From Escherichia coli (GTDB lineage: Bacteria > Pseudomonadota > Gammaproteobacteria > Enterobacterales > Enterobacteriaceae), in contig CP089930.1 of NCBI GenBank assembly GCA_021307345.1, positions 1,736,001 through 1,800,000 on the forward strand: 64,000 bases of DNA, in the 5' to 3' direction. The notes under the pieces are model-generated. The model had not been told where the DNA came from. It ran no database searches and was given only the letters and a program-made list of their open reading frames with translations. A program made the translations under genes and the position numbers. Shown here piece by piece: positions 57,412 through 64,000 of this stretch; the stretch's first letter is position 1; every line of letters begins with the position of its first letter.

Positions 57412-58434
57412 TTAAACCTCTATAGAGCGATTTCCGCTGGGTGAGTTATGCCGGTTGAAAAATTCAACGATGGCGTGGAGCGCGACTGAGCGCATTGCGT
57501 CCTTTTCAAAAAGGATCTCATGGTACGCACCTTTAATTACCAGCGGTCGCTCCCCTTCTACAGGATGACCCGCTGCGGCGCGGAGTTCACAAAAACGGTC
57601 GTGCATACGGTTATCCACCACGCGTTCCTCTTCAGCCTGCAAGAGAAGCGTTGGCGTGGCGTCATCACCCGCACCGGCTAACACCTGTTCGCCGGCCAGA
57701 ATACTTTCGCGTACCCAATGGTAGGTCGGCCCACCGACGCGAATCGTTGGGTCATCAGCATAGAAACGTAAATTACGTCGATATCGTTGCCTGCTGTGGG
57801 TCAGTACATTGATGGTAAACGGCAGCGCGCGCCAGCGCCCGGTGCCAATCGCATAGCCATCACGAAAACGTGGATGCGCTTCTGCCCAGTTAAGGATCTG
57901 CCGCGCCATAAATGATGGCATACGAATCACAATCCCAAACATTGGCGCAGTTAGCGCAATGGCATCGCACACACCAGGGTGACGTTGCAGAAACAGCGTG
58001 GAAATCGCACCGCCCATCGAGTGCGCCAGTATATAGCGTTTACGCCACGGACCAGGCTGAACTTCTTGTTGCCAGAACGCCGCCAGATCATCAACATAAT
58101 CATTAAAGCGATTAACATGACCAAGATGCGGATCGGCTAACAGTCGACCGGAACGCCCCTGACCGCGATGGTCGATGATTAAGACATCAAACCCCAGATG
58201 GAACAGGTCGTAGGCCAGCTCCGCATACTTTACATAGCTCTCAATACGCCCCGGACAAATGACGACCACCCGATCATGTTGTTGAGCGCGAAAGCGGACA
58301 AAACGCACCGGAATGTCATCCACGCCGATAAACTCTGCTTCGTCCCGCTGACGCCAGAAGTCAGTCAGTGGCCCCATCGTAAAAGCAGCAAACGCTTTTT
58401 CTCTTGTTTCCCAGTCTTTTTGCTGCTGAAACAT
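57412..58434 (-). CDS. pldB: Lysophospholipase L2
   Basis: Inner-membrane-associated lipase that removes the acyl chain of lysophospholipids. The 340 aa have an alpha/beta hydrolase fold with the nucleophile elbow AHSMGGAIS (Ser near 150) and the GHRGQGRSGR-type loop (DHRGQGRSG). The final His lies in IKGAYHEIL. It is co-directional with yigL, 7 bp apart, and divergent from rhtB. Confidence 0.97.
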   Translation of the reverse strand: MFQQQKDWETREKAFAAFTMGPLTDFWRQRDEAEFIGVDDIPVRFVRFRAQQHDRVVVICPGRIESYVKYAELAYDLFHLGFDVLIIDHRGQGRSGRLLADPHLGHVNRFNDYVDDLAAFWQQEVQPGPWRKRYILAHSMGGAISTLFLQRHPGVCDAIALTAPMFGIVIRMPSFMARQILNWAEAHPRFRDGYAIGTGRWRALPFTINVLTHSRQRYRRNLRFYADDPTIRVGGPTYHWVRESILAGEQVLAGAGDDATPTLLLQAEEERVVDNRMHDRFCELRAAAGHPVEGERPLVIKGAYHEILFEKDAMRSVALHAIVEFFNRHNSPSGNRSIEV

Positions 58435-58544
58435 CGGGTAATCTGCCTCTTAAACCACGTAAAATCGTTTTTTTAAGCGTGCCTGACACAACGCTGCGAC
58501 AGTAGCGTATTGTGGCACAAAAATAGACTATCCGGGAGATTCCC

Positions 58545-59165
58545 ATGACCTTTGAATGGTGGTTCGCCTACTTACTGACATCGATCATTTTAAGCCTCTC
58601 GCCAGGCTCTGGCGCAATCAACACCATGACCACCTCGCTCAACCACGGTTATCGCGGCGCGGTGGCGTCTATTGCAGGGCTTCAGACCGGACTGGCGATT
58701 CATATTGTGCTGGTTGGCGTGGGTTTGGGGACACTATTTTCCCGCTCGGTTATTGCTTTTGAAGTGTTGAAGTGGGCAGGCGCGGCTTACCTGATTTGGC
58801 TGGGAATACAGCAGTGGCGCGCCGCTGGTGCAATTGATCTTAAATCGCTGACGCCTACCCAATCGCGCCGCCACCTGTTCCAGCGGTCAGTGTTTGTGAA
58901 TCTTACTAATCCCAAAAGTATTGTGTTTCTGGCGGCGCTATTTCCGCAATTCATCATGCCGCAGCAACCGCAACTGATGCAGTATATTGTGCTCGGCGTC
59001 ACCACTATTGTGGTCGATATTATTGTGATGATCGGTTACGCCACCCTCGCCCAACGAATCGCTCTCTGGATTAAAGGGCCGAAGCAGATGAAGGCGCTGA
59101 ATAAGATATTCGGCTCGCTATTTATGCTGGTGGGGGCGCTGTTGGCATCGGCAAGACATGCCTGA
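58545..59165 (+). CDS. rhtB: Homoserine/homoserine lactone exporter RhtB
   Basis: LysE-family inner-membrane exporter, 206 aa with six hydrophobic segments. The family motif [17 protein letters not shown] lies near 20-36, and [20 protein letters not shown] near 115. It faces its paralogue rhtC convergently, with a REP element between them. Confidence 0.97.
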   Translation: MTFEWWFAYLLTSIILSLSPGSGAINTMTTSLNHGYRGAVASIAGLQTGLAIHIVLVGVGLGTLFSRSVIAFEVLKWAGAAYLIWLGIQQWRAAGAIDLKSLTPTQSRRHLFQRSVFVNLTNPKSIVFLAALFPQFIMPQQPQLMQYIVLGVTTIVVDIIVMIGYATLAQRIALWIKGPKQMKALNKIFGSLFMLVGALLASARHA

Positions 59166-59170
59166 AAATA

Positions 59171-59202
59171 ATGTCGGATGCGGCGTAAACGCCTTATCCG
59201 AC
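59171..59202. repeat. REP element between rhtB and rhtC
   Basis: ATGTCGGATGCGGCGTAAAC with GCCTTATCCGAC is a standard palindromic unit between convergent genes. Confidence 0.8.
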
Positions 59203-59225
59203 CAACTCTGATGATGCGTCTGGCA

Positions 59226-59846
59226 TCAACGCGAAATAATCAAATGAATGCCAAATCCGGCAAATAACGCTCCGGCAAAACCGTCGATCCACTTCGCCAG
59301 ACGTTGATAACCCCTGCGCATTTGCGGTAGCGCAAACAGGCTGGCAACAACGGTAAACCACGCCAGCGTTTCGACAATAATCAGCGCGAAAATGCCCCAG
59401 CGTTCGGTGGTGCCGACGTTATCGCCGACAAACAGCGAGAACACCGAGCCAAAGTAGATAATCGCTTTCGGATTGGCGAGATTGGTCAGCAAGCCTTTCA
59501 GGAAACTGCGTCCGCTTTTCGCCAGTTCCACCTGTGGCGCAGGCGCAGAAACAGCCTCTTTTTTCAGCGCACCGCGCAGCATCTGGTAACCCATCCAGCA
59601 AAGATACAGACCACCGCCAACCATAATTAGCGTATGCAGCCAGGCCATTTTTTCGATAATCAGATGCAGGCCAAGCAGCGCGATTCCTGCCCAGACCATT
59701 ACGCCGCAGGTAATGCCCAGCACGCCCATCATCGCTTCTTTACGGGAACGACTAACGGCGGTCTGAGAGACAAAAAAGAAATCGGGGCCGGGGCTCATAA
59801 GCGCCACAATGTGCACCATGGCAACGGTGAGAAATAACATCAACAT
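59226..59846 (-). CDS. rhtC: Threonine exporter RhtC
   Basis: LysE-family inner-membrane exporter of 206 aa. SPGPDFFFVSQTAVSRSRKE near 17-36 is the family signature, and GLLTNLANPKAIIYFGSVF lies near 118. Six hydrophobic segments are evident. It lies between rhtB and recQ, downstream of recQ in opposite order to K-12 only because the window is inverted. Confidence 0.97.
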   Translation of the reverse strand: MLMLFLTVAMVHIVALMSPGPDFFFVSQTAVSRSRKEAMMGVLGITCGVMVWAGIALLGLHLIIEKMAWLHTLIMVGGGLYLCWMGYQMLRGALKKEAVSAPAPQVELAKSGRSFLKGLLTNLANPKAIIYFGSVFSLFVGDNVGTTERWGIFALIIVETLAWFTVVASLFALPQMRRGYQRLAKWIDGFAGALFAGFGIHLIISR

Positions 59847-59909
59847 ACATTTGACTCGCGGGGAAAACGTTTACGGAGTGTTCATCCTGGCACTTTTTTA
59901 TGCCGTTGA

Positions 59910-61739
59910 CTACTCTTCGTCATCGCCGTCGACATGAGCGCGGATCAGCGTCATAAACGGTTTACCAAAGCGTTCCAGCTTGCGCATCCCGACACCGTTT
60001 ACACTCAACATTTCGCTGGCGGTGATCGGCATTTGCTCTGCCATCTCAATCAGTGTCGCATCGTTAAACACCACATACGGCGGAACATTGCTTTCATCGG
60101 CAATCGATTTACGCAGTTTGCGTAATTTGGCGAACAGTTTGCGATCATAATTGCCGCCGAAGGATTTCTGCATCGCTTTCGGTTTGAGTGCCACAATACG
60201 CGGCACGGCGAGTTGCAAAGAGGATTCGCCACGCAGCACCGGACGCGCGGCCTCTGTCAGTTGTAGCGCAGAATGCTGGGCGATATTTTGCGTCACCAGA
60301 CCGAGGTGAATCAGTTGACGGATCACGCTCACCCAGTGTTCATGACTTTTATCACGCCCCATGCCGTAAACTTTCAGTTTGTCATGACCATAGTCGCGGA
60401 TACGCTGATTATTAGCGCCGCGAATCACTTCCACCACATAGCCCATACCAAACCGCTGATTCACACGACCAATGGTAGAAAGCGCAATCTGCGCATCGGT
60501 TGAACCATCGTATTGCTTCGGCGGATCGAGGCAGATATCGCAGTTCCCACACGGTTCCTGACGCCCTTCGCCAAAGTAGTTCAGCAGTACCAGACGACGA
60601 CAGGTTTGCGCTTCGGCAAACGCGCCCATCGCATTCAGTTTATGGCGCTCGATATCCTGTAGCTGCCCCTGCGGCTTTTCTTCCAGACAGCGGCGCAACC
60701 ACGCCATATCTGCCGGATCGTAAAACAGCATCGCTTCCGCTGGCAGGCCGTCACGCCCGGCGCGACCTGTTTCCTGATAGTAGGATTCAATATTGCGCGG
60801 AATATCAAAGTGCACCACGAAGCGAACGTTAGGCTTATTGATTCCCATGCCGAAGGCCACGGTAGCCACCACGATTTGCAGGTCATCACGCTGGAATTTT
60901 TCCTGCACGTCGGCACGGACATCGTTTTCCAGCCCTGCGTGATACGCCGCTGCGCTAATACCCCGACTTTGCAGGCGCGCAGCGGTGTCTTCTACTTTCG
61001 CACGGCTATTGCAGTAAATAATCCCCGACTTACCGCGTTGTTCCTGAACGTAACGCATCAGTTGATCGAGTGGTTTAAATTTCTCCATCAACATGTAGCG
61101 AATATTCGGGCGGTCAAAACTACTGATTTGGATCAGCGGATCATTAAGCCCCAGCAGGCGCACGATATCTTGCCGCGTGGTGTCATCGGCAGTAGCGGTT
61201 AACGCCATAAACGGCAACGTCGGGAAACGCTGGCGCAACTGGCCGAGCGCGGCATATTCCGGGCGGAAATCGTGACCCCATTGGGAAATACAATGCGCTT
61301 CATCAACGGCTAATAAGACAGGATTCCAGTGCGCCAGATGCTCAAGGAAGTTATCCAGCATCAGGCGTTCCGGCGCGATATATAGCAGGCGAATTTGCCC
61401 GGTACGGCAGCCTGTCATCACTTCAAGCTGCTGCTCGCGGTTCTGCGTCGAGTTAAGGCACGCCGCCGCCACACCGTTGGCTTGCAGTTGATCCACCTGA
61501 TCTTTCATCAACGAAATTAGCGGTGAAACAACGACAGTAAGACCGTTCAATAACAACGCAGGGATTTGATAGCACAGGGATTTTCCGCCGCCAGTTGGCA
61601 TGACGACGAGGCAATCGCGACCGGAAAGTACGGTGTCGATAATTTCTTCCTGACCGGGGCGAAACTGTTGGTAGCCAAAGGTTTCTTGTAAAACCTGTTT
61701 AGCTCCGAACTCCAGATTCAACACTTCCGCCTGCGCCAC
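59910..61739 (-). CDS. recQ: ATP-dependent DNA helicase RecQ
   Basis: 3'-5' helicase of the RecF recombination pathway. The GTG at 61739 gives (M)[14 protein letters not shown] and 609 aa, with GGGG about 7 bases upstream; another GTG two codons earlier is possible. The motifs are Walker [25 protein letters not shown], and [10 protein letters not shown]. The zinc-binding Cys residues ([24 protein letters not shown]) and the C-terminal HRDC domain follow. It is downstream of pldA on the same strand. Confidence 0.98.
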   Translation of the reverse strand: MAQAEVLNLEFGAKQVLQETFGYQQFRPGQEEIIDTVLSGRDCLVVMPTGGGKSLCYQIPALLLNGLTVVVSPLISLMKDQVDQLQANGVAAACLNSTQNREQQLEVMTGCRTGQIRLLYIAPERLMLDNFLEHLAHWNPVLLAVDEAHCISQWGHDFRPEYAALGQLRQRFPTLPFMALTATADDTTRQDIVRLLGLNDPLIQISSFDRPNIRYMLMEKFKPLDQLMRYVQEQRGKSGIIYCNSRAKVEDTAARLQSRGISAAAYHAGLENDVRADVQEKFQRDDLQIVVATVAFGMGINKPNVRFVVHFDIPRNIESYYQETGRAGRDGLPAEAMLFYDPADMAWLRRCLEEKPQGQLQDIERHKLNAMGAFAEAQTCRRLVLLNYFGEGRQEPCGNCDICLDPPKQYDGSTDAQIALSTIGRVNQRFGMGYVVEVIRGANNQRIRDYGHDKLKVYGMGRDKSHEHWVSVIRQLIHLGLVTQNIAQHSALQLTEAARPVLRGESSLQLAVPRIVALKPKAMQKSFGGNYDRKLFAKLRKLRKSIADESNVPPYVVFNDATLIEMAEQMPITASEMLSVNGVGMRKLERFGKPFMTLIRAHVDGDDEE

Positions 61740-61871
61740 ATTCACCCCAATTGCCTGAAATAAAAACAGGCGCTATTTTCAGCGCCTGCGCAAGAAACTG
61801 CAATGCTTTTAGTTTCTGAGAGGGTAATACTGGATGCTGGATTCCAGATTTGCCAACCACTCAACCGTTCA

Positions 61872-62741
61872 TCAAAACAAGTCGTTTAGCATAACCCCCA
61901 CACCGACGCGGGTCTGGTTAAAGTTATAGTCGATAAGCGATTCGCCGTAACCGCTGTAGACTTGGGTATAAAGTCGCACATGTTTGGTGATCGGGTAACT
62001 TAAGCCTAACTCCGCACCACCGTAACCGGTGTTCCAGTTGTACTGTCCTTTCGCGCTCAATACGGCATCACCCAGGTGGTAGCCGATTTTAAGCTGGTAG
62101 TACCCCATATATTTGGTGATATCCGGGTTATCGTCTGTATTACCCACTACATACCACGGTTTGACTTCCACCAGCCAGTTGCCGTTTTCTGCCATCAGGC
62201 GGGTATAGATACGGTTCCAGCTACGGGACGTCGGGTCAGATCGCCCGTTTGAATCGTGGTTGTAGCCCATTTCCACATCGCGCAGTGTCCAGCCAGCAAA
62301 GCGGTAATCGGTAGCAAAACCGAGGAATAATTGCGGTTCGTAATTAGTTTCACGAAACGGCGATGACTCTTCGCTATTAGAAAGCTGCCACCAGGATTTC
62401 TGGGTGTAAGACGCACCCAGTACAGAGTTTGCTCCCAAAATCCCACGCCAAAGCGGAAACGCCAGACTTAACTGGAACTTTACTTCATCCTTACGCGCGT
62501 TTTCTGCCCAGTCGTAACTGGCAATCGCTTCTTTATTCAGATCGCTGGTCTGGGTATAGATGATGTAGTTGGTGTCATAAGGATAAAGGGTGAAAGGATT
62601 ATCATGTTCCTGCAACATATTGGCGATAATACTACCGCGCACAACAGGCGCATCATGCACCTCTTTCACCGTTGCCTCTTGTGCATGTACCGCCAGCGGC
62701 AGCATATATACAGGCAACAACCAGCCCAGAAGAGTCCGCAT
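61872..62741 (-). CDS. pldA: Outer membrane phospholipase A (OMPLA)
   Basis: Outer-membrane beta-barrel lipase, active as a calcium-bound dimer when the membrane is disturbed. The 289-aa precursor has a 20-residue signal peptide ending AVHA before QEATVKEV. The catalytic site is in MGYNHDSNGRSD (mature His142 and Ser144) with Asn156 in SRSWNRIYTR. The C-terminus ends in Phe (VMLNDLF), the barrel-insertion signal. Confidence 0.98.
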   Translation of the reverse strand: MRTLLGWLLPVYMLPLAVHAQEATVKEVHDAPVVRGSIIANMLQEHDNPFTLYPYDTNYIIYTQTSDLNKEAIASYDWAENARKDEVKFQLSLAFPLWRGILGANSVLGASYTQKSWWQLSNSEESSPFRETNYEPQLFLGFATDYRFAGWTLRDVEMGYNHDSNGRSDPTSRSWNRIYTRLMAENGNWLVEVKPWYVVGNTDDNPDITKYMGYYQLKIGYHLGDAVLSAKGQYNWNTGYGGAELGLSYPITKHVRLYTQVYSGYGESLIDYNFNQTRVGVGVMLNDLF

Positions 62742-62903
62742 CGGTCATGTTCTCCGTGACGAATTATTGATTAGATGAATATTTCTGCAGGCTATTCTAC
62801 ATACTTAACTCAATTGCCGTTAGTTATCCCTTCCTAAAGTAGAAACCAACAACAAAGAAGCATAAAATCAACATTTCATTAACTATTGAAGTGTAAGGAT
62901 GAT

Positions 62904-63371
62904 ATGTCTGCCGTACTGACTGCTGAACAAGCCCTGAAATTAGTGGGTGAAATGTTTGTCTATCACATGCCGTTTAACCGGGCATTGGGGATGGAACTGG
63001 AGCGTTACGAAAAAGAATTTGCGCAGCTGGCCTTTAATAATCAGCCAATGATGGTCGGTAACTGGGCGCAAAGTATTTTGCACGGCGGGGTGATTGCGTC
63101 GGCGCTGGATGTCGCCGCTGGCCTGGTATGTGTAGGCAGCACTTTAACGCGTCACGAAACCATTAATGAAGATGAACTGCGTCAGCGGCTATCGCGGATG
63201 GGAACCATAGATCTTCGCGTCGATTATCTGCGTCCAGGCAGGGGTGAGCGTTTTACAGCCACCAGTAGCCTGTTACGTGCGGGTAATAAAGTCGCCGTCG
63301 CCCGTGTCGAACTGCACAATGAAGAACAGCTTTATATTGCCAGTGCTACCGCCACCTATATGGTAGGTTGA
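62904..63371 (+). CDS. yigI: Hotdog-fold thioesterase family protein YigI
   Basis: 155 aa from the ATG at 62904 ([18 protein letters not shown]); an in-frame ATG 18 bp upstream is less likely because AAGGATGATATG places the ribosome site just before this one. The PaaI-like hotdog signature is [15 protein letters not shown] near 66-80, with [11 protein letters not shown] near 105. It probably acts on acyl-CoA; YigI has been linked to medium- and long-chain acyl-CoA hydrolysis. Single gene, divergent from pldA. Confidence 0.93.
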   Translation: MSAVLTAEQALKLVGEMFVYHMPFNRALGMELERYEKEFAQLAFNNQPMMVGNWAQSILHGGVIASALDVAAGLVCVGSTLTRHETINEDELRQRLSRMGTIDLRVDYLRPGRGERFTATSSLLRAGNKVAVARVELHNEEQLYIASATATYMVG

Positions 63372-63569
63372 AAATCTAAAAGCAGGTAAACTGCTTAAAC
63401 TGATGACAAACGCAAATTGCCTGATGCGCTACGCTTATCTGGTCTACCAGAGAAATGCAATGTATTGAATTTGCATCCTTTTGTAGGTTGGGTAAGGCAT
63501 GAACAAAGCGCACTTTGTCAGCCATCTGAGCAGGTAAACTGCAATTAACAACAAAAAATGAGTTTTCCA

Positions 63570-64000
63570 ATGGATACAAAACAAACGCGGCAGGGCGTAT
63601 TACTCGCTCTTGCCGCTTATTTTATTTGGGGTATTGCACCTGCGTACTTCAAACTGATTTATTACGTACCTGCTGATGAGATCCTGACGCATCGTGTAAT
63701 CTGGTCGTTTTTCTTTATGGTGGTGTTGATGAGCATCAGCCGCCAGTGGTCCTATTTAAAAACCCTGATTCAGACGCCGAAGAAAATATTTATGCTGGCA
63801 GTCTCTGCTGTGCTAATTGGTGGCAACTGGTTACTGTTTATCTGGGCAGTGAACAATCACCATATGCTGGAGGCCAGCCTTGGATACTTTATTAATCCAC
63901 TGGTGAATATATTGCTGGGGATGATTTTCCTCGGCGAGCGATTCCGCCGGATGCAATGGCTGGCAGTGATTCTGGCGATTTGTGGTGTGCTGGTCCAGCT
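63570..64000 (+). CDS. rarD: EamA-family transporter RarD (5' part, runs off the window)
   Basis: Inner-membrane DMT carrier; K-12 RarD was linked to chloramphenicol sensitivity by homology only. 143 codons of about 296 are present, starting MDTKQTRQGVLLALAAYFIW. Five hydrophobic segments are visible in the part seen. The region 63372-63569 before it holds a degenerate REP-like piece (CCTGATGCGCTACGCTTATC) and the direct repeat AGCAGGTAAACTGC (63391-63404 and 63529-63542). Confidence 0.95.
   Translation, partial: MDTKQTRQGVLLALAAYFIWGIAPAYFKLIYYVPADEILTHRVIWSFFFMVVLMSISRQWSYLKTLIQTPKKIFMLAVSAVLIGGNWLLFIWAVNNHHMLEASLGYFINPLVNILLGMIFLGERFRRMQWLAVILAICGVLVQ

Overview
This window is chromosomal DNA of Escherichia coli (or a very close Escherichia/Shigella relative), read in the opposite orientation to the usual K-12 map. 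Nearly every core gene is recognised by close match, from memory, to its K-12 counterpart, and the gene order is the K-12 order from typA round to rarD. Several proteins (for example YihF and MobA) differ from the K-12 versions at scattered residues, and there is a block of genes between dlhH and metE that I do not place there in K-12, so this is another E. coli lineage. No alignment or database search was possible.

Layout. 1-6.0 kb: 5' part of typA, then the nitrogen regulon operon glnA-glnL-glnG with its CRP, NtrC and sigma-54 sites, and the small protein gene yshB. 6.0-13.8 kb: hemN, an unassigned small ORF, yihI, the sRNA CsrC, engB, the sRNA Spot 42, polA and yihG. 13.8-18.6 kb: yihF, dsbA, srkA, yihD and the mobAB pair. 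18.6-24.1 kb: a complete rRNA operon (rrnA by position) on the minus strand, with P1, P2, boxA, 16S, tRNA-Ile, tRNA-Ala, 23S, 5S and a terminator. 24.1-32.6 kb: hemG, trkH, yigZ, pepQ, the divergent fatty-acid oxidation operon fadBA with a FadR operator, and fre. 32.6-43.8 kb: ubiD, rfaH, tatABCD, ubiE-ubiJ-ubiB, rmuC, udp and dlhH. 43.8-52.2 kb: accessory catabolic cluster. 52.2-64 kb: metE/metR, yigM, yigL, pldB, rhtB, rhtC, recQ, pldA, yigI and the 5' part of rarD.

The accessory cluster is the part worth attention. Seven tightly packed plus-strand genes encode a biuret-hydrolase-like cysteine hydrolase, a DUF2877 protein, an FdrA-family protein, a DUF1116 protein, a carbamate kinase homologue, a stand-alone protein resembling the C-terminal domain of allophanate hydrolase, and a CodB-like NCS1 permease. 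An AllS-like LysR regulator follows a terminator. The FdrA/DUF1116/DUF2877/carbamate kinase set is homologous to the AllFGHK proteins that convert oxalurate to oxamate and carbamoyl phosphate, and then carbamoyl phosphate to ATP, CO2 and ammonia. Allophanate is oxalurate shortened by one carbonyl. I therefore infer an ATP-yielding route for biuret, allophanate or a related ureido compound: uptake, amide hydrolysis, phosphorolytic carbamoyl transfer, then ATP formation. The substrate is not proven by sequence.

Other points: a 143-bp element with terminal inverted repeats lies in the glnA 3' UTR; a 57-codon membrane-type small ORF sits between yihI and hemN; two near-identical AT-rich motifs precede the accessory operon; and DnaA-box matches lie upstream of polA.
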